32,664 nucleotides of DNA from Candidatus Krumholzibacteriia bacterium (GTDB lineage Bacteria > Krumholzibacteriota > Krumholzibacteriia > LZORAL124-64-63): contig JANTFX010000028.1 in NCBI GenBank assembly GCA_024763215.1, forward strand, positions 1 through 32,664. The letters run 5' to 3'. Made by a program: the position numbers and the translations under genes. The stretch's first letter is position 1. Each line of letters opens with the position of its first letter. Under the pieces are notes generated by a model. That model made no database searches. It had not been told where the DNA came from and was given only the letters and a program-made list of their open reading frames with translations. Of the stretch, positions 1 through 7,732 are shown one piece after another.

Positions 1-845
1 CGGAGCCGGATCTGGAACCCTGGCGCAAGATGGTGGGGATGATCCTGGATCCGCCGGCGACCGTGAAGATCGCGGTGGTGGGCAAGTACATCGAGTTGAA
101 GGATGCCTACAAGAGCATCGTCGAGGCCTTCATCCACGCGGGGATCCCCAACCGCGTGGGGGTCGAACAGGTGTGGATCGATTCGGAGAGCCTCGAGGGC
201 GACGACATCGGCGACCACCAGCTGGCCGAGATCTTCGCCGGCATCCACGGAATCCTGGTGCCCGGAGGGTTCGGGGAGCGGGGGATCCCCGGCAAGATCA
301 ACGCCATACGCTACGCCCGCGAGAACGGCCTGCCCTTCCTGGGGATCTGCCTGGGCCTGCAGTGCGCCATGATCGAGATCGGCCGGGACGTGGCCGGCCT
401 GGAGAAGGCCGGCAGCTCGGAGTTCGACCCCGCCTCGCCCCATCCGGTCATCCACCTGATGGAACAGCAGCGCGGCGTGAAGAACATGGGCGGCACCATG
501 CGTCTGGGGGCCTACCCCTGCATGCTGACCCCGGGCAGCCTGGCCGAGCGCTGTTACGGGGTCGGCGAGATCAGCGAACGCCACCGGCACCGCTACGAGG
601 TCAACAACGACTACCGTGACAGGTTCACCGCAGCGGGGGTCTGCTTCGCCGGCACGTCCCCCGACGGCGAGTTGGTGGAGATCATCGAGTTGCCGTCGCA
701 CCCGTTCTTCATCGCGGTGCAGTTCCATCCCGAACTCAAGTCCCGGCCCTCCCGCCCGCACCCCCTGTTCCGCGAGTTCGTGGCCGCGGCGCTGGCTCAT
801 CAGGGGCAAGGAGCCGCCGGCAGCCTCAAGGAGGGGTCGGCATGA
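1..845 (+). CDS. pyrG: CTP synthase, C-terminal part (5' end outside window)
   Basis: CTP synthase makes CTP from UTP, ATP and glutamine in the cytoplasm. Only the end of the synthetase domain and the complete class I glutamine amidotransferase domain are present; the frame is open from base 3. The nucleophile elbow GICLGLQ carries the catalytic Cys (about nt 345-365), and the His-Glu of the triad is in QFHPEL near the C-terminus. The family-typical segments GGFGERG, GGTMRLG and ERHRHRYEVN are also present. The internal ATG at 30 is not the real start, because the family has about 270 further residues upstream. The stop overlaps the kdsA start as ATGA. pyrG directly before kdsA is a common arrangement in Gram-negative bacteria, and CTP is the co-substrate for activating Kdo. 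Confidence 0.97.
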   Translation, partial: EPDLEPWRKMVGMILDPPATVKIAVVGKYIELKDAYKSIVEAFIHAGIPNRVGVEQVWIDSESLEGDDIGDHQLAEIFAGIHGILVPGGFGERGIPGKINAIRYARENGLPFLGICLGLQCAMIEIGRDVAGLEKAGSSEFDPASPHPVIHLMEQQRGVKNMGGTMRLGAYPCMLTPGSLAERCYGVGEISERHRHRYEVNNDYRDRFTAAGVCFAGTSPDGELVEIIELPSHPFFIAVQFHPELKSRPSRPHPLFREFVAAALAHQGQGAAGSLKEGSA

Positions 846-1702
846 GCGGAGGCGATCCGGCAGCGGGCGCGACCGTCGCCATCGAAGGTGTCGAGGTGGG
901 CCGCGGGCGGCCGCTCTACGTCATCGCAGGCCCCTGTGTGCTGGAGGATCCGGACGAGATGCTGCAGGTGGCCGAGCACCTGGCGGCCGTTTGCAGGCGT
1001 CTGGATCTGGGCTACTGCTTCAAGTCCAGCTACAGCAAGGACAACCGCACCAGCGCCGATTCCTACCGGGGGCCGGGGCTGCAGGCGGGGCTGGAACTCC
1101 TGGGGCGGATCAGGGATGCCGTGGGCGTGCCCGTGCTGACGGACATCCACCATCCGGAGGAGGCCGCCCCTGCGGCGGAGGTCGCGGCGGTCCTGCAGAT
1201 CCCCGCGTTCATGTGCCGCCAGTCGTCCCTGCTCGAAGCGGCGGCGAAGACGGGTGCTGTGGTCAACGCGAAGAAGGGCCAGTTCCTGGCTCCGGAGGAT
1301 ATGGGGCACGTGGCCGGCAAGCTCACCGCCGCCGGCTGCAGCGGGATCCTGCTGACCGAAAGGGGCTCGTTCTTCGGCTACCGCGACCTCGTGGTGGATT
1401 TCCGGTCCATCAGCGCCATGGGTAACCTGGGCTTCCCCGTGGTGTTCGACGCGACGCACTCGGTCCAGACTCCCGGCAGCACCGGAACGACCACCGGCGG
1501 CCGACCCGAACTGGTGCCCATGCTGGCCCGCTGCGGGATCGCCGCCGGCGCCGACGCGGTGTTCCTGGAAGTCCATCCCGAACCGGCCCGGGCCCTGAGC
1601 GACAGCGGCAGCCAGCTCCCCCTGGAACGGTTCGAGCCCCTGCTGGAGCGGCTTGCGGTCTGGCGGGATCTTTACCTGGAGGAGGAGGGCCGCACCTCAT
1701 GA
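842..1702 (+). CDS. kdsA: 3-deoxy-D-manno-octulosonate-8-phosphate synthase
   Basis: This enzyme condenses phosphoenolpyruvate with arabinose 5-phosphate to give Kdo 8-phosphate, the precursor of the LPS inner core. The 286 residues match the usual family length. Recognisable blocks are AGPCVLE near residue 31, KSSYSKDNRTSADSYRGPGL, LTDIHHPEEA, ERGSFFGY, FDATHSVQ and EVHPEP. The Cys in AGPC sits where metal-dependent (class II) KdsA enzymes have their metal-binding Cys and where the E. coli metal-independent enzyme has Asn, so I infer the metal-dependent class. The ATG overlaps the pyrG stop (ATGA), with GGAGG about 8 bases upstream. The 3' end overlaps kdsC by 4 bases. Confidence 0.97.
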   Translation: MSGGDPAAGATVAIEGVEVGRGRPLYVIAGPCVLEDPDEMLQVAEHLAAVCRRLDLGYCFKSSYSKDNRTSADSYRGPGLQAGLELLGRIRDAVGVPVLTDIHHPEEAAPAAEVAAVLQIPAFMCRQSSLLEAAAKTGAVVNAKKGQFLAPEDMGHVAGKLTAAGCSGILLTERGSFFGYRDLVVDFRSISAMGNLGFPVVFDATHSVQTPGSTGTTTGGRPELVPMLARCGIAAGADAVFLEVHPEPARALSDSGSQLPLERFEPLLERLAVWRDLYLEEEGRTS

Positions 1703-2343
1703 GCGACGTCATCCCCGCGTGGTATCCGGTGACGCCCGCACAGGAGCGGGCGGAGGTTCGTCGGGCCCTCGGGAAGGAACTCGCCGAGGCGTTCGCCGCG
1801 GTGGACCTGGTGGTTCTCGATGCCGACGGCATCCTCACCGACGGGCGCCTTGTGTACGGGCCGCAGGGAGAGTCGCGCAAGGTCTTCGATGCCAAGGACG
1901 GGCTGGGCCTAGTCCTTCTGCGGGCGGGTGAGGTCAAACGGGCGGTGCTGACCGGCCGCAACAGCGCCATCGTCGCCCGCCGCGCCGGGGAGCTGCATTT
2001 CGAGGCGGTCAAGCTGGGGCGTTTCGACAAGGCCGCCGCCCTGGACGAGATCCTCGCCGAGACGGAAACGCGGGCCGAGCGAACCCTCTACATGGGGGAC
2101 GACCTGATCGACATGGCGGCCATGGTCCGGGTGGGGTTGCCGGTCACCGTACGCGAAGCCCCGGAGGTGGTCCGCGGCACCTGCCGCTACATCACCTCCG
2201 CGTCCGGCGGAGCGGGCGCCGTCCGCCAGGTTGCCGATCTTGTCCTCGGCAGCCGCGGCATGCTGGGAACGGCCTTGGGCCGCCTACAGGATCCCCGCTG
2301 GAGACCCTCGGGCCCGGATCTTTCCAGCGACGAAACGGAGTGA
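1699..2343 (+). CDS. kdsC: 3-deoxy-D-manno-octulosonate 8-phosphate phosphatase (HAD family)
   Basis: KdsC removes the phosphate from Kdo 8-phosphate. It is a small cap-less HAD phosphatase that usually acts as a tetramer. Motif I is LDADGILTDG, with Asp41 and Asp43 as the catalytic pair. Motif II is LTGRNS, motif III is probably the Lys in FDKAAALDEI, and motif IV is GDDLIDMAAM. At 214 residues it is longer than the usual 170-190, with about 35 extra N-terminal residues before the Rossmann core and a short basic tail. The ATGA overlap with kdsA indicates translational coupling. Substrate is inferred from family and position between kdsA and kdsD; other HAD phosphatases share the fold. Confidence 0.93.
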   Translation: MSDVIPAWYPVTPAQERAEVRRALGKELAEAFAAVDLVVLDADGILTDGRLVYGPQGESRKVFDAKDGLGLVLLRAGEVKRAVLTGRNSAIVARRAGELHFEAVKLGRFDKAAALDEILAETETRAERTLYMGDDLIDMAAMVRVGLPVTVREAPEVVRGTCRYITSASGGAGAVRQVADLVLGSRGMLGTALGRLQDPRWRPSGPDLSSDETE

Positions 2344-2347
2344 TGCC

Positions 2348-3361
2348 ATGATGTCCGACGCAGCCGCCAGGGCCGCCGCCGCCGATGAGCAGGCGGTGAT
2401 CGCCATGGGCGCGGGGGTTTTCGCCCAGGAAGCGGAGGCTCTGGCCTCCCTCGGCAAGCATCTGGACGGGCGCTTCGCCGCCGCGGTGCGCGAACTGCTC
2501 GAGTGCCGGGGCATGGTCCTGCTCACGGGCATCGGCAAATCGGGCCTGGTGGCCCGCAAGCTGGCCGCTACCCTGACCAGCACCGGGACTCCCAGTCATT
2601 TCATCCATCCGGTCGAAGCGGTCCACGGCGATCTGGGCATCGTGCGCCAGGCCGATATGCTGCTGGCCGTTTCCCGCAGCGGCAACAATCCGGAAGTCGT
2701 CAACATCGCCGCGCGTTGCCGCCAGCTCGGCATGCGCACGGTGGCTCTGACCGGCCGCGAGGACTCGTCCCTGGGCGAGGCCTGCCATCTGGTCCTGCCG
2801 ACCCCGGTGGCCCGCGAGGCCTGCCCCCTGGACCTGACCCCGACCACCAGCGCGGTGGCCGCCATGGCCATGGGCGACGCCCTGGCCGTGGCGCTGATCA
2901 CCCTGCGCGGCTTCAAGGCCGAGGATTTCGCCATGTTCCACCCCAGCGGTGTCCTGGGGCGCAGCCTGCTGGTCCGGGTCGCGGAGCTGATGCACTCGGG
3001 TGACGAACTGCCGCTGGTCCAGGCGGGGATGAGCCTGCGCCAGTGCCTGCCCGAGATCGTGGACAAGCGCCTGGGCGGCGCCTGCGTCGTGGACGGGCAG
3101 GGCCGCCTGTGCGGGGTCTGCGTGGACGGCGACATCAAGCGGGTCCTGCTGGCGGACGACAGGGCCCTGGATCTGCCCATCACCGAGGTCATGAACCCCC
3201 GCCCGACCACGGTGCGGCCGGACATGCTGGCCGTCAGCGCGCTGCGGATCATGGAGGACCGGCCCCAGGGCCCGGTGACCCTGCTGATCGTGACCGACGA
3301 GGATGGCCGGCCGGCGGGGCTGCTGCACATCCACGACATCCTCAAGGCGGGGCTGCTCTGA
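2348..3361 (+). CDS. kdsD: D-arabinose-5-phosphate isomerase (SIS + two CBS domains)
   Basis: KdsD converts ribulose 5-phosphate to arabinose 5-phosphate, the sugar used by KdsA. The start is the ATG at 2348, with GGAG at 2337-2340; the frame stays open further upstream inside kdsC, but that part is not conserved-looking. The 337 residues match the family (about 325). An N-terminal SIS domain (about residues 30-190) carries TGIGKSGLVARKLA, HGDLGIV, SRSGNN and TTSAVAAMAMGDALAVAL. Two CBS domains follow (about 205-330), with VDGDIKRVLL and the ending HIHDILKAGLL. With kdsA and kdsC it completes the route from ribulose 5-phosphate to Kdo. Confidence 0.96.
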   Translation: MMSDAAARAAAADEQAVIAMGAGVFAQEAEALASLGKHLDGRFAAAVRELLECRGMVLLTGIGKSGLVARKLAATLTSTGTPSHFIHPVEAVHGDLGIVRQADMLLAVSRSGNNPEVVNIAARCRQLGMRTVALTGREDSSLGEACHLVLPTPVAREACPLDLTPTTSAVAAMAMGDALAVALITLRGFKAEDFAMFHPSGVLGRSLLVRVAELMHSGDELPLVQAGMSLRQCLPEIVDKRLGGACVVDGQGRLCGVCVDGDIKRVLLADDRALDLPITEVMNPRPTTVRPDMLAVSALRIMEDRPQGPVTLLIVTDEDGRPAGLLHIHDILKAGLL

Positions 3362-4332
3362 GCGGCGAGGCGGTCGGCTGGCGGCGCCGCCTGCGCCGAC
3401 GCCTCTGGTGGATGGTGACGGTTGCGGTCCTGGCCCTGTTTCGCCTGACGCCTCCGGCTGTGGGCCGGCTTCTGGGCAGGCGCCTGGGCCGCTGCGCCCT
3501 GGCCCTGCGCCGCCGGGAGAAGGCGCGGGGGCTGGCCAACCTCGCCGCGGCCTATCCGGAGCTGGAACCGCAGGCGCGGGAAAAGCTGCTGACGGAATCG
3601 GCCGTCATGCTGGGCGGAAATTTCTTCGACATGATCGCCGCCCGGAAGCTGGCGCGGGATGAGGGACGGTTCGGGTATGCCGCCGGTGAAGAAAAGCGGT
3701 ACGGCGGGCTGGCCGGGCAGATGGGCCGCCTGCTGGACCAGGGGCGGGGCCTGATCCTTTTGACCTGCCACCTCGGAAGCTGGGAGCTGCTGGGGGTCAG
3801 GGTGGCACGGGAGCTGGAGCGCCTCGGCAGGGGGCCCCTGGCCGTGGTGACGGGCACGGTGCACAACGAGCCTGTGGATCGCCTCCTGCAGGCGCGCAGG
3901 AGGGCCGCGGGGTTGTTGCCGGTCCCGCGCCGGGACGGGCTGCGTCCGCTGCTGGAGCACCTCCGGCAAGGCGGGGCGGCCGCGTTCCTGCTGGACCAGA
4001 AGCTTGCGGACGGCGACCCGGTGGCGACATTTTTCGGACGGCCCGCGCCCACCCCCGACGGCATGGCGAAGCTGGCGGTGCGGATGGGGGTCCCCGTCCT
4101 GCCGGTGGCCATGGCCTGGGACGCCGCATCCGGCCGCCATTTGATCCACCGGTTGCCGGTGCTCAATGCCGGCCCCGCGGTGGCCGATGCAGAACCCGCG
4201 GGCCGGGAACGGGAACTGGCGCTGCAGCAGGAATGCCAGAGTGCCCTGGAGGCTCTGATCAGGCGGAACCCCGAGCAATGGGTGTGGTTTCATGACCGCT
4301 GGCTTGCCCGCAACCAGGAAAGGCAGAAATGA
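3358..4332 (+). CDS. LpxL/HtrB-family lipid A acyltransferase
   Basis: This is a member of the lysophospholipid acyltransferase family that adds secondary acyl chains to lipid A at the inner membrane. The catalytic HX4E motif is in LLTCHLGSWELLG. Other family blocks are a basic N-terminus followed by a hydrophobic segment (VTVAVLALFRLTPP), the NLAAAYPEL block, FLLDQK, FFGRPAPTPDGMAKLA, PVLPVAM and a C-terminal PEQWVWFHDRW. No ATG, GTG or TTG lies at the expected N-terminus. The first ATG (3412) would delete the conserved basic stretch WRRRLRRRLWW. I therefore favour CTG at 3358, which overlaps the kdsD stop (CTGA) and has AAGGCGG about 8 bases upstream. A caller limited to standard starts will report 3412. 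Specificity (which acyl chain or position) cannot be read from sequence. The 3' end overlaps lptC. Confidence 0.88.
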   Translation: MSGEAVGWRRRLRRRLWWMVTVAVLALFRLTPPAVGRLLGRRLGRCALALRRREKARGLANLAAAYPELEPQAREKLLTESAVMLGGNFFDMIAARKLARDEGRFGYAAGEEKRYGGLAGQMGRLLDQGRGLILLTCHLGSWELLGVRVARELERLGRGPLAVVTGTVHNEPVDRLLQARRRAAGLLPVPRRDGLRPLLEHLRQGGAAAFLLDQKLADGDPVATFFGRPAPTPDGMAKLAVRMGVPVLPVAMAWDAASGRHLIHRLPVLNAGPAVADAEPAGRERELALQQECQSALEALIRRNPEQWVWFHDRWLARNQERQK

Positions 4333-4907
4333 TCGGACCTGAAATGCATCTTCGAACCCGGTGCCTGCTGTGCGGGTTGGTCTTGCTTCCCGTGCTGGCC
4401 GCCGGTTGCGGCGGAGGTGACCAGGAACCCGCCGCACCGGCCGGAAGCGGGCCCAGGCTGGAACAGGTGTTCACGGATCAGAAGATGGTCGAGACCGACG
4501 ACGGACAGGTGCAGTGGATCCTCAAGAGCAGCCAGATGCAGCAGTTCTCGGGCCGCAGCGAAGTCCTGCTAATCGATCTGACCATGGATTTCTATCGCGA
4601 GGGGGGCGTCTTCTCCACCCTGACCGCCGACAGCGGCCGTGCCGATCCGGACACCCATGATATCCATGCGTGGGGGGATGTGGTGGTCGTGACCCAAGAC
4701 GGCCGGCGGCTGGAGACGCAGGAACTCTTCTTCGACAACAAGACCCAGCTGATCACCAACGATGTCTTCGACCACTACTACTGGAGCGATGGCGAGGCCA
4801 CCGGGATCGGCATGGAGGCTTCGCCGGACCTGGAATATTTCGAGATCAAGCGCAGCTTCAACAGCGAGATCCAGGACGAGGAAACCACCGGGAACGGAGG
4901 TCGCTGA
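4329..4907 (+). CDS. lptC: LptC-like LPS export protein with lipoprotein signal
   Basis: LptC passes LPS from the LptB2FG extractor to the periplasmic bridge. The 192-residue protein has a short signal sequence ending in VLAAGC, which looks like a lipobox. A low-complexity GGGDQEPAAPAG linker follows, then one LptC/OstA-type beta domain (about residues 45-175) with repeated strand pairs such as LTADSGRADPDTHDIHAWGD and GRRLETQELFFDN. E. coli LptC keeps its N-terminal membrane anchor, so lipid anchoring here is an inferred difference. The start at 4329 overlaps the previous stop (ATGA) and has AGGAAAGG upstream; ATG 4344 is possible but lacks a binding site. The gene directly precedes lptB. 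The separate lptA often found between the two is absent. Confidence 0.86.
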   Translation: MIGPEMHLRTRCLLCGLVLLPVLAAGCGGGDQEPAAPAGSGPRLEQVFTDQKMVETDDGQVQWILKSSQMQQFSGRSEVLLIDLTMDFYREGGVFSTLTADSGRADPDTHDIHAWGDVVVVTQDGRRLETQELFFDNKTQLITNDVFDHYYWSDGEATGIGMEASPDLEYFEIKRSFNSEIQDEETTGNGGR

Positions 4908-5644
4908 TGGGCGCCCCCGGCGGATCGCTGCTCAGGGTCGAACGGTTGCGCAAGGTGTACCGCGGCCGGGCCGTGGTCGACGGTGTGAGCCTCGAGCTGC
5001 GGCAGGGCGAGGTCGTGGGGTTGCTGGGGCCCAACGGGGCCGGCAAGACCACCTCGTTCTACATGATCGTGGGGTTCATCACCCCCGACGGCGGTTCGGT
5101 CTACCTCGACGGCCGGGACGTGTCACGCCTGCCCATGTACAAGCGCGCCCGGCTGGGGATCGGCTACCTGCCCCAGGAGTCCTCCATCTTCCGCAAGCTG
5201 ACCGTGGCGGAGAACGTCATGGCCATCCTCGAGAGCATGAAGCTTTCGGCCGCGGAGCGCCGGGAAAGGCTGGATGAGCTGCTGGAGCTGATGGGCGTGC
5301 AGCACCTGCGCGACAGCATGGGGTACCAGCTTTCCGGCGGGGAACGGCGCCGGGTGGAGATCGCCCGGGCGCTGGTGACCAACCCCAAGTTCATGCTCCT
5401 GGACGAACCCTTCGCCGGGATCGACCCCATCGCCGTGGCGGACCTGCAGTCGGTGGTGGTGCAGCTGCGGGAAAGGGGCCTGGGGGTCCTGATCACCGAC
5501 CATAACGTGCGGGAAACGTTGAGTATCACCGATCGCTCGTATATCCTGTTCGAGGGGAAGATCGAGCTGTCGGGCGACGCCGAACAGATCGTGGGTTCGG
5601 AAAAGGCCCGGATGCTGTATCTTGGGGAAAAGTTTCATCTCTGA
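4907..5644 (+). CDS. lptB: LPS export ABC transporter ATP-binding protein LptB
   Basis: LptB is the cytoplasmic ATPase that powers LPS extraction by LptF and LptG, encoded here on the other strand at 16.3-18.8 kb. The 245 residues contain Walker A GPNGAGKTT (41-49), the Q-loop Gln90 in YLPQESSIFRKL, signature LSGGERRR (142-149), Walker B MLLDEPFAGIDP (163-174) and the switch His199 in ITDHNVRETL. YLPQ-SIFRKL and DHNVRETL are characteristic of LptB rather than of general ABC proteins. The start ATG 4907 overlaps the lptC stop (TGATG) and has GGAGG at 4896-4900. The frame is open far upstream into lptC but carries no domain there. Confidence 0.97.
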   Translation: MGAPGGSLLRVERLRKVYRGRAVVDGVSLELRQGEVVGLLGPNGAGKTTSFYMIVGFITPDGGSVYLDGRDVSRLPMYKRARLGIGYLPQESSIFRKLTVAENVMAILESMKLSAAERRERLDELLELMGVQHLRDSMGYQLSGGERRRVEIARALVTNPKFMLLDEPFAGIDPIAVADLQSVVVQLRERGLGVLITDHNVRETLSITDRSYILFEGKIELSGDAEQIVGSEKARMLYLGEKFHL

Positions 5645-5701
5645 AGCCTAGACATCGCACCGGGCCTGGCCGCTTGCGCCCGCGTCGCCGGAGGATAGAT
5701 C

Positions 5702-7129
5702 ATGGGTCCGAACCTCGGCCTGAGACAGAACATGAGCCTGCGGCAGCAGCTGGTCATGACCCAGCGGCTGCAGCAGGCGCTCAAGCTGCTGCAGGTCCCC
5801 ACCCTGGAACTCGAGCAGATACTGCGCAACGAGCTGGAGGGCAATCCCCTGCTGGAGGAGATCGAACCCGAGGAAGAGCTGGAGGAGGAGGTCCGTCTGG
5901 ATCGGGAAATTTCCCGGCTGGAGGAGAAGACCCGGGCCGAAAAATCCGACCCCCAGGACGAGGACCGGGACTGGGGCGACAGCTGGGACGAGGGGTTCCG
6001 CGGCCTTGCCGACGACCGCGGCCACGAGGACGAGGAGGAGCTCGAGCGTCCCCAGCGGTACATCCCCTCGGGCCAGGAATCCATGCTGGAGCAGCTGCAG
6101 CTGGCGGTGCCCGAGGGTCTGGAACGGGCCATCGGCGAGTACATCATCGGCTGCCTCAACGAGGACGGCCTGCTCGGCTGCCCGGTCCGGGAGATCGCAG
6201 CCTATTTCGAGGTGGACGAGAGCGCCGTCGAGGCCGTGCTGAGGGTGATCCAGGGGTTCGATCCGCCGGGAGTCGCAGCCCGGGATATCCGCGAGTGCCT
6301 GCTGCTGCAACTGGAGGCCAAGGGCCAGAGCGAGTCGCCCGAGGCCGTGCTCATCAAGGACCACTTCGACGACCTGATCAACCGGCGCTTCGCGGAGATC
6401 GCGCGGGCCCTGAAGGTCACTCCCCAGGAGATCCAGGAGATCGCCCAGCGCATCGGAGAGCTCGATCCCCGGCCAGGCCTGGCCGCCGAAGGCGAGGGCG
6501 CGCGGATCATCGTTCCGGACCTGGAGGTGGTCAAGGTGGACGATGACGGCCGCGAGTACGCCGTCTACCTCAACGACTCCAACCTCCCCCGGCTGCGCGT
6601 GAGCAAGGTTTACGAGAACACCCCGTCGCGCAACGAGGATACGGTCAAGTTCATCGACGAGAAGAAGCGCCACGCGGAATGGGTCATCAAGACCATCGAA
6701 CAGCGCCGCCGGACCATGATCAAGGTCATGGAAGCCATCGTGGAGGAGCAGAAGGAATTCTTCACCAAGGGCGCCATCGCCCTCAAGCCACTCACCCTGC
6801 AGCAGATCGCGTCGAAGATCGGCATGCACGAATCCACCGTCAGCCGGGTGACGCGGCAGAAGTACGTGCAGACACCCCGCGGGGTCTTCCCCCTGAAGTT
6901 CTTCTTCAGCGCGGGGCTCGATTCCCGTGGCGGGACCGAGGTGGCCGCCAAGGCCGTCAAGATCATGATCAAGGAGATCATCGACGGTGAGAATCCGAAG
7001 AAGCCACTCTCGGACAAGAAGATCGTCGATATCCTGCAGGAGCGCGGCTTGAAGATCGCCCGCCGCACCGTCGCCAAGTACCGGGAGCAGATGGGCATTC
7101 TCAGCGCACGCATGCGCAAACAGTTCTAG
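5702..7129 (+). CDS. rpoN: RNA polymerase sigma-54 factor
   Basis: Sigma-54 directs core polymerase to -24/-12 promoters and needs AAA+ activators. The 475 residues show all regions. Region I is Gln/Leu-rich and activator-responsive (LRQQLVMTQRLQQALKLL). Region II is very acidic (about residues 58-120). The core-binding domain follows, then a helix-turn-helix near LQQIASKIGMHESTVSRVTR, and the RpoN box ARRTVAKYRE at 453-462. The start ATG has GGAGG at 5690-5694. The lptB-rpoN-hpf order is conserved in many Gram-negative bacteria. A candidate target promoter lies in this window at 27836-27851. Confidence 0.98.
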   Translation: MGPNLGLRQNMSLRQQLVMTQRLQQALKLLQVPTLELEQILRNELEGNPLLEEIEPEEELEEEVRLDREISRLEEKTRAEKSDPQDEDRDWGDSWDEGFRGLADDRGHEDEEELERPQRYIPSGQESMLEQLQLAVPEGLERAIGEYIIGCLNEDGLLGCPVREIAAYFEVDESAVEAVLRVIQGFDPPGVAARDIRECLLLQLEAKGQSESPEAVLIKDHFDDLINRRFAEIARALKVTPQEIQEIAQRIGELDPRPGLAAEGEGARIIVPDLEVVKVDDDGREYAVYLNDSNLPRLRVSKVYENTPSRNEDTVKFIDEKKRHAEWVIKTIEQRRRTMIKVMEAIVEEQKEFFTKGAIALKPLTLQQIASKIGMHESTVSRVTRQKYVQTPRGVFPLKFFFSAGLDSRGGTEVAAKAVKIMIKEIIDGENPKKPLSDKKIVDILQERGLKIARRTVAKYREQMGILSARMRKQF

Positions 7130-7159
7130 TCACCGAAACCAGACAGGGGAGGAACCACC

Positions 7160-7690
7160 ATGCAGCTGGAAATCATAGACCGCCACTTCAACCTGGGAGA
7201 TGAGCAGCGTGAGCTCATCGAGGGCCAGTTGGAGAAGCTGGAGCGTTTCAGCCCGCGCCCGGTCCAGTCGGTGAAAATCGTGGTGGACCATGATGCGGGC
7301 CTCTTCGACGCCGATGGCGTCCTGCTGCTGAAGAACCACGAGTTCCGCGCCCGCGGGCAGGGCCGGGAACCGGAGCTGGCTGTCAGCGAGATGGTGGAGA
7401 ACCTGCGGACGCAGCTGACCAAGTTCAAGGGCAAGATGACCGCCCGTCAGAAGGGCGGCGCCGGAGGTCTGGGCCGCGCCCTGCCCGGAGACGGGGGCAT
7501 GCCGCCGGAGGCCGAGGAGGAAGGCCCGGCCACCTTCCAGCTCAAGGACATGAGCGTGGAGGAGGCAAAGGACGCTTTCCAGGATTCCGAGTTGCCCTTC
7601 CTGGTCTTCCGCAACGTGGTCGGCGGCAAGGTCGCCGTCGTCTACCGCCAGGCCGACGGCCGCCTGGCGCACATGGAGGCGGGCCAGTGA
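7160..7690 (+). CDS. hpf: Ribosome hibernation promoting factor, long form
   Basis: HPF binds the 30S decoding region and helps form inactive 100S ribosome dimers in stationary phase. The 176 residues comprise the N-terminal S30AE domain (about 1-95, starting MQLEIIDRHFNLGDEQREL), a Gly/Pro/Glu linker (about 98-125), and a C-terminal domain (about 126-176) with LKDMSVEEAKDAF and LPFLVFRNVV. That C-terminal block is typical of long HPF, whose tail mediates 100S dimerisation without RMF. E. coli HPF has about 95 residues and lacks it. The start is ATG 7160 after GGGGAGG. The DGRLAHMEAGQ ending matches the DG.....E end of the long family. Confidence 0.95.
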   Translation: MQLEIIDRHFNLGDEQRELIEGQLEKLERFSPRPVQSVKIVVDHDAGLFDADGVLLLKNHEFRARGQGREPELAVSEMVENLRTQLTKFKGKMTARQKGGAGGLGRALPGDGGMPPEAEEEGPATFQLKDMSVEEAKDAFQDSELPFLVFRNVVGGKVAVVYRQADGRLAHMEAGQ

Positions 7691-7732
7691 CGCCCCGGCT
7701 GCATTGCGGGGGCCCGGCCGCGGAGTCGGTTC

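Noticed and set aside
2596-4437. Open frame of 613 codons on the - strand across kdsD, the acyltransferase and lptC
   Set aside because: It crosses three clearly coding genes on the other strand, and its product is Arg/Pro/Gln-rich without any domain.
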